Shown in pieces: positions 7,917-16,175 of a DNA stretch of 41,998 nt; position 1 is the stretch's first letter, and every line of letters starts with the position of its first letter. Under the pieces are notes generated by a model. The model worked only from the letters and a program-made list of their open reading frames with translations, was not told the origin of the DNA and ran no database searches. Source of the stretch: an uncultured Clostridia bacterium (GTDB lineage: Bacteria; Bacillota; Clostridia; Oscillospirales; Acutalibacteraceae); the NCBI GenBank assembly GCA_947624835.1, contig CANQLX010000009.1:1-41998 (forward strand). Direction: 5' to 3'. Position numbers and translations under genes: made by a program.

Positions 7917-9440
7917 CTATCTCCAATATTTGCTGTCGAGAGTTCTGAACTGTATGGATTCAAAAATATGCTCCCTTTTTATAATCTCACAGTTATCCAT
8001 ATCCGCAATAGTTCTTGCAACTTTAAGTATTCTGTCATATGCCCTTGCGGAAAGTCCCATAATATTGAAGGAATGTTCCAGAGTTTTCTTGGCACTGCTG
8101 TCCATAGGACAGACCTCATTAAGCAGTCCTGGGGTAATCCTTGCATTGCAGGTGATTCCGGTACCCCTGAACCGTTCAGTTTGGATTTTTCTTACCCTGT
8201 CAACACGTTTTTTTATTTCCGCTGAGGATTCGGATTTTTCCGACGATGAAATTTCCCCGAATTCTACAGGCGGAACCTCCACATGAATGTCGAGCCTGTC
8301 AAGAAGAGGTCCCGATACCTTTGAAAGGTAATTAGATACAGCCTTTTGTGAGCAGGTACATTTTTTGGTGGGGTGTCCAAAATATCCGCAGGGGCACGGA
8401 TTCATTGCGGCAATCAGCATGATTGAGCACGGATAGGTAAGGGTTGCATTAACCCTTGATATAGTAACCGTGCCGTCCTCAATAGGCTGACGTAGTATCT
8501 CCATTGTGTTCCTGTTAAATTCAGGAAGTTCATCAAGGAACAGTACACCGTTGTGTGCCAAGGAAATTTCTCCCGGGTGAGGTATTGAGCCGCCGCCTGT
8601 GAGTCCGGCAGTGGAAACGGTATGGTGAGGACTTCTGAACGGACGCACAGTTATGAGGGATGTATCATGAGGTATAATTCCTGCTATTGAATGGATTTTT
8701 GATGTTTCTATCATTTCATCAAATGTCATATCGGGGAGTATGGAGGGCATTCTCTTTGCCAGCATTGATTTGCCTGTTCCGGGACTTCCGATAAGCAGAA
8801 CATTATGCCCTCCGCAAGCTGCTATTTCAAGTGCTCTTTTTGCCTCAAACTGCCCCTTTACATCTGCAAAGTCCATACCTTTTATATTTGGTGCGGCAGT
8901 GTTTGGCAGAGGGACTGATGGAGAAATCGGTTTTCTACCCTTAAGGTGCTGCACAAGCTGACCTATATTTTCAACGGGTATAATATCAAGTCCTTTTACG
9001 ACTGCACCCTCTTTTGCATTGGAGGATGGGACATAAAAGGTTTTGCAGCCTTGCTTTTTAGCCTCTATTGCCATGGGTAGGACTCCGTCAACGGGTCGTA
9101 CCTCGCCGCTTAGGGAAAGCTCACCAATGAATGATGAACTATCAGTATCGAAGCTGACAGCACCGTTTGCAAGAAGCAGTGAAATCAAAATAGGAAGATC
9201 ATATATGGAGCCTATTTTTTTTATATCAGCCGGGGCGAGATTTATAATAATCTTATTTTTTGGAAACTCAAAGCCGCAGTTGCATATAGCAGCACGTACT
9301 CTGTCCCTTGCTTCCTTGATTGACGTATCGGGGAGTCCCACAATATCAAATGAAGGGATACCTTTTGAAATATCGGTTTCAACATTGACCGGGAAAGCAT
9401 CCATTCCGAAAAGTCCCATACTTTTTACATTGACTACCAT
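7917..9440 (-). CDS. comM: YifB/ComM family Mg-chelatase-like AAA+ ATPase
   Basis: ComM relatives are AAA+ helicases that promote branch migration during recombination of transforming DNA. The 507-residue length is typical. The N-terminal ChlI-like domain starts MVVNVKSMGLFGMDAFPVNVE. The AAA core has Walker A GSPGTGKSML and Walker B GVLFLDELPEF. The RxFRSPHHTVSTAGLTGGG block and the zinc-binding block MNPCPCGYFGHPTKKCTC follow, and the Mg-chelatase C-terminal domain ends the protein. Start: GGAG about 6 bp before the ATG. It is not linked to dprA or topA here, unlike in many Clostridia. A perfect 11-bp inverted repeat covers the -10 region, suggesting specific control. Confidence 0.92.
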   Translation of the reverse strand: MVVNVKSMGLFGMDAFPVNVETDISKGIPSFDIVGLPDTSIKEARDRVRAAICNCGFEFPKNKIIINLAPADIKKIGSIYDLPILISLLLANGAVSFDTDSSSFIGELSLSGEVRPVDGVLPMAIEAKKQGCKTFYVPSSNAKEGAVVKGLDIIPVENIGQLVQHLKGRKPISPSVPLPNTAAPNIKGMDFADVKGQFEAKRALEIAACGGHNVLLIGSPGTGKSMLAKRMPSILPDMTFDEMIETSKIHSIAGIIPHDTSLITVRPFRSPHHTVSTAGLTGGGSIPHPGEISLAHNGVLFLDELPEFNRNTMEILRQPIEDGTVTISRVNATLTYPCSIMLIAAMNPCPCGYFGHPTKKCTCSQKAVSNYLSKVSGPLLDRLDIHVEVPPVEFGEISSSEKSESSAEIKKRVDRVRKIQTERFRGTGITCNARITPGLLNEVCPMDSSAKKTLEHSFNIMGLSARAYDRILKVARTIADMDNCEIIKREHIFESIQFRTLDSKYWR

Positions 9441-9489
9441 TTTTTACTCCTTAAATCAAATAATTAGACATACACAGTATCAATTAATT

Positions 9490-9512
9490 GTGTTATATAA
9501 ATTATATAACAC
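9490..9512. promoter_or_regulatory. 23-bp palindrome (11-1-11) over the comM -10 region, putative operator
   Basis: GTGTTATATAA (9490-9500), one central base, and its exact complement (9502-9512). The centre contains the minus-strand TATAAT, so a bound protein would block the promoter. No neighbouring regulator gene identifies the protein. Confidence 0.55.
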
Positions 9513-9529
9513 GTTTTCTTTTGCCGCAA
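9501..9529 (-). promoter_or_regulatory. Promoter of comM
   Basis: Minus-strand TTGCGG (9529-9524) and TATAAT (9506-9501) with a 17-bp spacer, 61 bp before the start codon. Confidence 0.6.
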
Positions 9530-9735
9530 TGACTAAGTTAGAAATATTTAGTATCTTGGTAAAATTCGACAAAATACTGTATGTATTTTAGGTATAATTT
9601 ACCTTATAAAATATATGAAAATTCCAAAAATTATAAACACGTATAAATGTTTGTAATAATATACAAATTCAGCTTTTAAATTTCTGTGAAAATGCCAAAA
9701 CTTGGAATGCTTTTTGCTATATTTATAAAAATTTA

Positions 9736-9764
9736 TTGACATATTAAAAAAAACAGTGTACAAT
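9736..9764 (+). promoter_or_regulatory. Strong promoter of the sigma-H-like gene
   Basis: TTGACA (9736-9741), a 17-bp spacer and TACAAT (9759-9764), 41 bp before the ATG. Confidence 0.78.
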
Positions 9765-9805
9765 TAATGGGTACGGATAACTAAGAGGTACGTAGAGGTG
9801 TATAG

Positions 9806-10405
9806 ATGCAGGAAGTTCAGTTTCAAAGTAATTATGAGCATCTAAGTGATGAGGAGCTTGTTGTGCTATATAATCGGGGAATTCAGGATGCGTTCGGAGA
9901 ATTGTCTGTCCGTTATATTGTTGTGATAAGGAATAGGTCTGCCGCTTTGTACAATATGGGAGTTGAAGCAGAGGATCTGTTTCAGGAGGGTCTTATAGCA
10001 CTGCATACTGCGGCTAAGACTTATAACAGAGAAGACAAGGCATCTTTTAGTACCTATGCCTCAAGATGTATAAGGAACCGTTTGATTTCGGCTGTAAGGA
10101 AAGTTAATAATAACAAAAATAGGATTAATAACATTGCGGTGTCGTTAGACTGCCGGAATGACGACAGGAGTGATCCCCAAACCGAACCCGAAAGAGTACT
10201 TATGGCTGACGAGGGGATAAGGGAGCTTATGGAGTACGCACATGATAACCTTTCTGATATGGAGTTGAAAGTGCTTGCTTTGTATATTGACGGCAGAACA
10301 TACGATGAAATTTCCGGAATCCTTGACATACCCGTAAAATCCTGCGACAATGCTATGCAGAGAGTTAGAAGGAAGCTCAGGGAACTGTATAGGCAAGATG
10401 AGTGA
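9806..10405 (+). CDS. Sigma-70 family RNA polymerase sigma factor, sigma-H-like
   Basis: The 199-residue factor has region 2 (LSDEELVVLYNRGIQDAFGE, EDLFQEGLIALHTAAKTYN, FSTYASRCIRNRLISAVRK). Region 4 follows, with LSDMELKVLALYIDGRTYDE and VKSCDNAMQRVRRKLRELY. It lacks regions 1 and 3 of housekeeping factors. Its arrangement and the VKSxDNAxQRVRRKL motif closely resemble Bacillus SigH, the early-sporulation and competence factor. I withhold the symbol because the usual sigH neighbours (rlmB upstream, secE/nusG downstream) are missing, so this may be a paralogue. GAGGTG upstream supports the start. No anti-sigma gene is adjacent. Confidence 0.85.
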   Translation: MQEVQFQSNYEHLSDEELVVLYNRGIQDAFGELSVRYIVVIRNRSAALYNMGVEAEDLFQEGLIALHTAAKTYNREDKASFSTYASRCIRNRLISAVRKVNNNKNRINNIAVSLDCRNDDRSDPQTEPERVLMADEGIRELMEYAHDNLSDMELKVLALYIDGRTYDEISGILDIPVKSCDNAMQRVRRKLRELYRQDE

Positions 10406-10409
10406 ATAT

Positions 10410-10476
10410 GCCCATGTAGCTCATAGAGAGCGTTGACTTAATTCAAAGGTGACGGTGCGATTCCGTCCGTAGGGCG
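10410..10476 (+). ncRNA. tRNA-like cloverleaf in the leader of the zinc-ribbon gene
   Basis: The element begins 5 bp after the sigma gene and folds like a tRNA. The acceptor stem is GCCCATG (10410-10416) with 10468-10475 (7 bp, one U-G, bulged A10471), followed by T and A at positions 8 and 9. The D arm is GCTC/GAGC with only a 5-nt loop. The anticodon-type arm is TTGA/TCAA with a 6-nt loop. The T arm is GACGG/CCGTC with a 7-nt loop TGCGATT. The short D loop without GG, the wrong anticodon-loop size, G for T at position 55 and lack of CCA argue against a working tRNA. Six T follow at 10481-10486, so it may be a decayed tRNA, a tRNA mimic, or an attenuator for the gene at 10510. Confidence 0.45.
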
Positions 10477-10509
10477 AAAATTTTTTAATACCAAAGCGAG
10501 GTAAAACAA

Positions 10510-10791
10510 ATGTACGAGGATAAGACATTAGTTTGTAAGGAATGCGGCAATGAGTTTGTATTCACAGCCGGAGAGCAGGAGTTCTATGCTTCAAAGGGAT
10601 TTGAAAATGAACCTCAAAGATGTAAGAGCTGCCGTGACGCAAGGAAGAACAGCATAAGAGGCAACCGTGAAATGTTCACGGGAGTTTGTGCAAGCTGTGG
10701 CAAGGAAGCTGTAGTTCCTTTCAAGCCGCGTGACGATCGCCCTATATATTGCAGTGAATGTTTTGCAAAGATGAGGGAAGGACAGGCTTGA
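10510..10791 (+). CDS. Small zinc-ribbon domain protein (two CxxC-CxxC units)
   Basis: The 93-residue protein has two ribbons. The first is LVCKECGNEFVFTAGEQEFY...PQRCKSCRDARK, which fits the probable zinc-ribbon family PF13451. The second is CASCGKEAVVPFKPRDDRPIYCSECF, which fits the CxxC-x17-CxxC domain. The eight Cys suggest two bound zinc ions. The family is widespread in Clostridia and usually short; nucleic-acid or protein binding is presumed, not shown. GAGGT sits 7 bp before the ATG. It may be co-transcribed with the sigma gene through the tRNA-like leader. A strong terminator follows within 25 bp. Confidence 0.85.
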   Translation: MYEDKTLVCKECGNEFVFTAGEQEFYASKGFENEPQRCKSCRDARKNSIRGNREMFTGVCASCGKEAVVPFKPRDDRPIYCSECFAKMREGQA

Positions 10792-10817
10792 GTCTGTTTA
10801 AAAACCGAAAAAACAGA

Positions 10818-10865
10818 GCCGCTGCATTAAGCTTAGATAAGCTTGATGCGGCGGTTCGTTTTTAT
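10818..10865. terminator. Bidirectional terminator between the zinc-ribbon and GtrA genes
   Basis: A long stem of about 17 bp (10818-10834 with 10839-10854, one mismatch or wobble) is followed by GTTCGTTTTTATTTT. On the minus strand it exits into TTTTTTCGGTTTTT. The convergent GtrA gene ends within it. Confidence 0.85.
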
Positions 10866-11320
10866 TTTGGCAGATCCTTTTTCTTTTTTTTTGCAAATAC
10901 AAAAAACCTGCTGAAAACATAATTCAATATTATAACAATAACCTGAATAAAAAGCTTGACACAGTATTCGTAAAGGTTTGTATCCAGTTCGGGTCTTGAG
11001 ATAAGTATAATATCTGTCCATACCCGGAAAAGTGCAAGCTCAACAAGCAGAGAAAAGACCCTTGCACCGTAGAAGGAGATAATTTCACGGAAGAGTACCC
11101 CTTTGTTTTTGGCATGAGAGCGGAACACCCATTTTTTATTGGTTATGTATGCAAACAGTACCGCACATACCCATGCTGCTATGTTAGTCGGAAGTAAAGC
11201 CGCACCGAAAAATCTCAGTGCGGCATATACAGTAAAATTAACAAGGGTGGTAAGACCTCCGAAAATTAGGTACATAATAATCTCATGGTATTTTCGGAAA
11301 AGCTCCCTAAGCTTATTCAT
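10862..11320 (-). CDS. GtrA family membrane protein
   Basis: GtrA proteins are small four-helix membrane proteins linked to export or flipping of lipid-linked sugars. This 152-residue protein has four hydrophobic segments and the family motifs YLIFGGLTTLVNFTVY and AYITNKKWVFRS, plus a late FSRFFVF stretch and a basic tail. Its ATG overlaps the end of the DUF4340 gene by 8 bp. The ribosome site GGAGGT lies inside that gene, so translation is probably coupled. It is the last gene of the Gld-like operon and ends at the bidirectional terminator. Its role with that ABC system is not known. Confidence 0.85.
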   Translation of the reverse strand: MNKLRELFRKYHEIIMYLIFGGLTTLVNFTVYAALRFFGAALLPTNIAAWVCAVLFAYITNKKWVFRSHAKNKGVLFREIISFYGARVFSLLVELALFRVWTDIILISRPELDTNLYEYCVKLFIQVIVIILNYVFSRFFVFAKKKKKDLPK

Positions 11321-12929
11321 CTGATGTTACCTCCGAACTGTCGGAGGAATTATCGGATTCCTCATCTCCTTCACTGCTGCCAAGCCTTTGCAGCTCGCCC
11401 TTCTGAGCAATCCTGCCGATCTGTGCAAAAACCTTTTCGGCATACTCACCGTCTGTTGTTCCCTCAATAATACCGTTAAGTGTTACGGCATATCTGCTCT
11501 TATCGTTTTTATAGACAACCAAAGTGTCCGATATATCCTCATCACCCTCGTAGTTATATACAAAAGAGGCAATTTCCTCATAACCATCGAGGCTTTTCAG
11601 ATTCATTTCCTTTCTTGTAATGTTTGAAAGGTTATCGGTGAATGTTGTAAGGTTTGCATAATCTATTTCTTTGCCGTTATTAGTTGCGGTTGTAATTATA
11701 ACTTCTTCAAAAAGGTCGTTTAATTCAACCTTATGCGTTAGCTTAAAGCTTGTCTTATCCCCTTTATAGGTTATATTAACCGAACTGACCTTATTAAGAT
11801 CAGGCATAAAATAGGTAAGGGCAAGGAAATCACTGTATTTGATACCGTACCAAGAATCAACATCCTCAGCAGTCATTTTGCAGATTATGTTTCCTCCTTC
11901 CGCCATAACATAACAGTTGCCATCTTCATCGACCTTTGAGGCTAAAACGGATACAGAAGTATCATCGGCAGCCTTAGCTGTAATTTTCATATATGGCTTA
12001 TCAAGACCGAATTTCTTTTTGTCCTCATCTTTAACGGCTACAGCAGCGACCTCTTCTCCTGTTATTCCGTATATGGATTTCCCGACGCTTTCTACCAGAC
12101 TATTTCCGCAAACCTCACGGTAGGGAGATTGCATGGCATACTGTGAGGTCATCATTGCGTCGGCACCGAGCCCTATTTTTATATCCTTATCATACCCTGT
12201 ACCTGATATTGTAAGATTTACTATGCTGTTATTATCGTCATCATTATTAAATTCCTTGGTAACAGTCTTGTCGAACATCTGAAGCTTTTTTATAAGGAAC
12301 ATATTTACGTCCTCAAGCTGCATGAGATATACATTCTTGCTTCCGCTCCATCTTACATATATACCCTGACTATCGGGAGCCGTATCTCCAAGATAAAGAG
12401 TTTCCTTCGAATTGTCTGTGAATATAACATTGACAGTAGATACCGGTTTATCCAGACCATATTCTTGATACTTTTTTCCTGTTCTGTCAATCAGCATTGT
12501 TGCGGCGGCATATGAACACTGATAGGCAAGCTGGTCTGTCATATTCTGTGATAATTCCATGTCCTCATAACCCTGCATTGTATAATGCATAGTAATCTTT
12601 ACTACTTCATTTTCTTTATTAACACGTTTATTGGACGAGGAAGACGAGGATTCTTCATCAGAGGATTCCGCTGCCGAAGATTCGTATCCGAGGCTGCTTG
12701 CCTGTTCGGCATAGTTAAAGCCGATAAGGACATATTCGCCGGAACTGTTTTTTACAGTAATTTCCTCTGCGTCAAGTCCTGTTTTATCATACAAAAGTAT
12801 ATCGGAGCCTGAGTCAATCTTTTCCCCGCTGTCGTCTGTTTCGGGTATATTCAGAACAACAATGAGAGCAGCCACCAGTACAAGGACAATCGCCGCAGAA
12901 AATATAATAAATTGTATATTCTTTTTCAT
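11313..12929 (-). CDS. DUF4340 domain protein of the Gld-like ABC operon
   Basis: The 538-residue protein has an N-terminal signal anchor (about residues 7-27). An extracytoplasmic region follows with the repeated beta-type DUF4340 units, for example GLDAEEITVKNSSGEYVLIG, YGLDKPVSTVNVIFTDNSKE and FGLDKPYMKITAKAADDTSV. A Ser/Glu low-complexity stretch lies near 87-105, and a Ser/Asp/Glu-rich tail ends the chain. DUF4340 proteins are routinely encoded beside GldG-like proteins, as here. The function is unknown. GGAGGTC supports the start. The gene lies 12 bp after the GldG-like gene. Confidence 0.82.
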   Translation of the reverse strand: MKKNIQFIIFSAAIVLVLVAALIVVLNIPETDDSGEKIDSGSDILLYDKTGLDAEEITVKNSSGEYVLIGFNYAEQASSLGYESSAAESSDEESSSSSSNKRVNKENEVVKITMHYTMQGYEDMELSQNMTDQLAYQCSYAAATMLIDRTGKKYQEYGLDKPVSTVNVIFTDNSKETLYLGDTAPDSQGIYVRWSGSKNVYLMQLEDVNMFLIKKLQMFDKTVTKEFNNDDDNNSIVNLTISGTGYDKDIKIGLGADAMMTSQYAMQSPYREVCGNSLVESVGKSIYGITGEEVAAVAVKDEDKKKFGLDKPYMKITAKAADDTSVSVLASKVDEDGNCYVMAEGGNIICKMTAEDVDSWYGIKYSDFLALTYFMPDLNKVSSVNITYKGDKTSFKLTHKVELNDLFEEVIITTATNNGKEIDYANLTTFTDNLSNITRKEMNLKSLDGYEEIASFVYNYEGDEDISDTLVVYKNDKSRYAVTLNGIIEGTTDGEYAEKVFAQIGRIAQKGELQRLGSSEGDEESDNSSDSSEVTSDE

Positions 12930-12941
12930 GACTGACCTCCG

Positions 12942-14456
12942 TTATTTCCTTCGGCGTACTATGAATACACACAGACCTGCTCCTAAAATCAATACAGGAA
13001 TTACGGCATATATAATTATACCTGTCACAGTTGTTGCTTGAGTGCTTACAGATGATAGATCATATTCGGTAATTACTTTATTTTCCAAATAAACTGCATC
13101 GTCCTCACGGTGACTTAGCTCATTTAGTATATTGAACAGATATTTTCTGTTTGTAAATCCGGTTTCTGTAAGCTGGTCATTCATCATCTGAGTTGAACCG
13201 ACAAATATCAATCTCGATACACCGTCATCACTTCCTGATAAGCCCTGAGCCATGACTGTCGTATTTCCTGTAGCATAATCCTCCCAGTTCCAGTCTTCGC
13301 CGGCGGAATATGGACATACTCCGGATTGTGACGAAAATTGCACAAGGGGTTCGGTATTATCTCCGGTTATACTTACAGCTCTGGACATGGATACAAGCAC
13401 CGGCAAGTCTTCATCAGTGTAATTTGATATATATTGATCCGAGTCAAAAACTGCGGCAATATTCCTGTATGAATCATTTTGTGACATCATTCTTGAGGAA
13501 TCCGTTTCAAATGCAAGACCGTCCTCAAGCTTCATTCCGTATTTTGCAAGAAGTGCGGTTATTTTCGGACACTCAATTTCATATCTGTATGCCACGAAAA
13601 TAAGGTTTTTATTATACTTTCCGTCATTTTCCAAAAACTTTTCAAGCTTTTTTATTGCCTTATCACTATAATCTTCTGTAGGAGCCCACGCAATAACCGT
13701 ATCTACACTGTCGGGTATTTCATCAGATTCAATGCTCATAGGCGAAAGCACATAATTGTTGGAAGCAAGAACTGTTTCAAGTGTGGAGTAGTTGTCCTCA
13801 CTTTTATCTGTCAGTATTGCTATTTTTGTTTCAACATCACTTGTAACTTTCAATATTGCACTGTCAAATGCAGACTCCGCCTTTGAGGAGGAAATATACT
13901 GATATTCCCCGTATGTATCAAAATTAAACATATCCTCAACCTTAAGGACATTATATTTATCTCCGCATTTTATGATAACGTCGGTTCTTGCAAGAGTTTC
14001 GTCCTGATATTCATTTTCAATATTTGGATTTTTAAGAAGATCGGTATATTCCACAGTAAGTAAGCCGTTGGAATTTTTCTTCAACTGATCTGCAATGTTT
14101 GTGGCCTGCTTACAGTATGTATCATATGCCTCATAATCTGTTTTGTCAGTGAGAAAGGTTATTGATACCTTTTTCTTAAGTGTCTGTGCAATCTTTAACG
14201 TATCCTCGGAAATGTTGAAGGAGCCGTTGCTTGTGATGTCAGCCGTAAGAACTGAAAACCGATCGGTAAGAACACCGGATATTACATTAATAAGCACAGC
14301 TGCAATTATAACAAGGCATATACCTGCAAGAGATATTATTCTTCTTTTTAATTTTCTTGTCATACTGAACCTTTTGGCGGATTTATTTTTATTAGAGTCC
14401 GCCTTTTTTGTTATATTTTCTTTTTCGTCTGCTTGTTTGATATTTTTATCGGACAT
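12942..14456 (-). CDS. GldG-like ABC-associated extracytoplasmic protein
   Basis: The 504-residue protein has a basic cytoplasmic N-terminus and a first membrane helix (about 38-60). A large external domain with the GldG-family stretch SEDTLKIAQTLKKKVSITFLTD follows. A C-terminal helix (about 478-499) ends in RRRK. This is the layout of the auxiliary subunit of GldA/F/G-type transporters (PF09822 family). In Flavobacterium the namesake takes part in gliding, but Clostridia do not glide, so the substrate here is unknown. AAGGAGGG precedes the ATG. It lies 12 bp downstream of the permease gene. Confidence 0.82.
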   Translation of the reverse strand: MSDKNIKQADEKENITKKADSNKNKSAKRFSMTRKLKRRIISLAGICLVIIAAVLINVISGVLTDRFSVLTADITSNGSFNISEDTLKIAQTLKKKVSITFLTDKTDYEAYDTYCKQATNIADQLKKNSNGLLTVEYTDLLKNPNIENEYQDETLARTDVIIKCGDKYNVLKVEDMFNFDTYGEYQYISSSKAESAFDSAILKVTSDVETKIAILTDKSEDNYSTLETVLASNNYVLSPMSIESDEIPDSVDTVIAWAPTEDYSDKAIKKLEKFLENDGKYNKNLIFVAYRYEIECPKITALLAKYGMKLEDGLAFETDSSRMMSQNDSYRNIAAVFDSDQYISNYTDEDLPVLVSMSRAVSITGDNTEPLVQFSSQSGVCPYSAGEDWNWEDYATGNTTVMAQGLSGSDDGVSRLIFVGSTQMMNDQLTETGFTNRKYLFNILNELSHREDDAVYLENKVITEYDLSSVSTQATTVTGIIIYAVIPVLILGAGLCVFIVRRRK

Positions 14457-14468
14457 TTCAAACCCTCC

Positions 14469-15173
14469 TTAAGCCCATCTTTTTCTTTCGATAACCCTGT
14501 CCGTAAGAAAAAGGAAGATGAAGGTTACCGTGACAAAATATACAACATCTGCAAGAGAAAACAAGCCAAGCGCAAAATGGCCGTAACGTGTTTGGAAAGA
14601 AAGGGAACTGATAAAATTCTTGATGAAAGCAATAGGAATGGTAGAAGATACAGTATCAAAAAGACTTATCAGGGCATTGATTGCAAATGAAGCAATAGCT
14701 GCAACAATAACGCTTTCCGTAAGTGAGGAAATGAATATTCCTATTGCACAAAAAGCAGAGCCGAGCAAAGCCATCCCGAAAACATTTCCTATAATTACGC
14801 TCCAATCAGGTGTTGTCATAAAGGAAAGGGCGATTCCCTCAATTATGTATGAGCAAAGACAAAATGCAAACATAAGGAGGGCCGAGAGGAATTTTGAGAG
14901 GACTATTCCTGCAATACTTACAGGTGCGGTGAGGAGTGCCTGTTCGGTTTTTTGTCTTTTATCCTCAGCAAAAAGTCTCATTGTAATGAGCGGTATAACA
15001 AAGAGAACTATAAAGAACATACTTTGAAATACTGATGACATATTTGATGTGCCGACATAAAGACATTGCACCCAAAAGAAAATACCGCTGAAAAACATAA
15101 ATACTGCAAGAACAGCATAGCCTACGGGTGAAGTGAAATATGAGCAAAGCTCCCTTTTAAATATCGCTGACAT
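14469..15173 (-). CDS. ABC-2 type permease, GldF-like
   Basis: The 234-residue protein has six hydrophobic segments and the ABC-2 signature MRLFAEDKRQKTEQALLTAPVS in the first cytoplasmic loop. It opens with FKRELCSYFTSPVGYAVLAVF, characteristic of the GldF/NosY-like branch. The ATG lies 17 bp inside the upstream ATPase gene, so the two are probably translationally coupled. It would form the membrane channel with the ATPase and the GldG-like protein. Confidence 0.88.
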   Translation of the reverse strand: MSAIFKRELCSYFTSPVGYAVLAVFMFFSGIFFWVQCLYVGTSNMSSVFQSMFFIVLFVIPLITMRLFAEDKRQKTEQALLTAPVSIAGIVLSKFLSALLMFAFCLCSYIIEGIALSFMTTPDWSVIIGNVFGMALLGSAFCAIGIFISSLTESVIVAAIASFAINALISLFDTVSSTIPIAFIKNFISSLSFQTRYGHFALGLFSLADVVYFVTVTFIFLFLTDRVIERKRWA

Positions 15174-16116
15174 TATTATTTACCCCCTCTGTTTTTCCCG
15201 AAATGATATCAAGGTATGTATCTTCAAGTGATACGGAAACAGGTTTCATAGACAGAATATTATAATCGGTTTTTGCAAAAGCCCTAAAAACAAGCCGACG
15301 TACATCTCTGCTGCTCTCAATAAAGTATTCGTAGCAGCCTTTTTCACATTCTCCGTGCTCATCTACCCTTGTGACTCCGTCTATTCTTTCAAGTACAGAA
15401 TAGACGGACTGCATACGTCCTTCTATTACGAGCTGCATACGGGCTGTCGCTTTTCCTGTGGCGGTAAGCTCATCCGTATTACCGCTTGTAACAATTTTGC
15501 CGTTGTTTATAATGATAATTTTGTCGCATACAGCCTGCACCTCGGAAAGCAGGTGTGAGGAAAGAATGACGGTATGCTTTTTTCCGAGCTCACGTATAAG
15601 CTTTCTTATCTCTATTATCTGCTGTGGGTCAAGACCGACTGTCGGCTCATCAAGAATCAGTACCGGCGGTTCGCCGAGAAGTGCCTGTGCAAGACCTACA
15701 CGCTGACGATAACCTTTTGAGAGATATTTTATTATCCTGCCTTTTACATCTGTGATTTTTACCATATCACAGATTGTTGCAATATGTTCCTTCATTGGCA
15801 GCTTTACCTTTTTAAGCTTGAACATAAATTCAAGATAGCCCTGTACAGTCATATCATTGTAAAGAGGGGGAATTTCCGGAAGGTAGCCTATTTTCTTTTT
15901 TGCCAATGTTGGATTTTCAATAATATCTGTACCATCAATTTCAATCGTTCCGCTGTCTGCGGAGAGATATCCGGTAATAATATTCATTGTTGTGGATTTG
16001 CCTGCTCCGTTAGGTCCGAGAAAACCAAGAATATCGCCTTCGTTGAGTGAAAAGCTAATATTGTCAAGGGCCTTGTTTCTGACATAAGTTTTTGTCAAGT
16101 TTTTGACTTTGATCAT
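15157..16116 (-). CDS. ABC transporter ATP-binding protein, GldA-like
   Basis: The 319-residue ATPase has Walker A GPNGAGKST, Q-loop LPEIPPLY, signature LSKGYRQRVGLAQAL, Walker B VLILDEPT and H-loop SSHLLSEV. An accessory C-terminal domain of about 90 residues is typical of CcmA/NatA-like exporters. AGGTG lies 6 bp before the ATG. The region before it holds minus-strand TATAAT sequences (16149-16160) with only a weak -35, so an own promoter is possible but unproven. Read-through from the exodeoxyribonuclease gene 60 bp upstream is the alternative. It is the first gene of the five-gene minus-strand operon. Confidence 0.9.
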   Translation of the reverse strand: MIKVKNLTKTYVRNKALDNISFSLNEGDILGFLGPNGAGKSTTMNIITGYLSADSGTIEIDGTDIIENPTLAKKKIGYLPEIPPLYNDMTVQGYLEFMFKLKKVKLPMKEHIATICDMVKITDVKGRIIKYLSKGYRQRVGLAQALLGEPPVLILDEPTVGLDPQQIIEIRKLIRELGKKHTVILSSHLLSEVQAVCDKIIIINNGKIVTSGNTDELTATGKATARMQLVIEGRMQSVYSVLERIDGVTRVDEHGECEKGCYEYFIESSRDVRRLVFRAFAKTDYNILSMKPVSVSLEDTYLDIISGKTEGVNNNVSDI

Positions 16117-16175
16117 ATTTACACCTGCTTAATTTTATTTTTGATATTATAATTATAAAATGTTCACCCGTAACA

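Larger units (their letters stand above)
9441..9805. other. Divergent control region between comM and the sigma-factor gene
   Basis: The region holds the comM promoter and palindrome and the strong plus-strand promoter at 9736-9764. The AT-rich middle (9540-9730) shows nothing further that I can support. Confidence 0.5.

Noticed and set aside
10410-10476. Annotation of the cloverleaf as an ordinary tRNA
   Set aside because: The D loop lacks GG, the anticodon loop is 6 nt, position 55 is G and there is no CCA. It is therefore kept only as tRNA-like.
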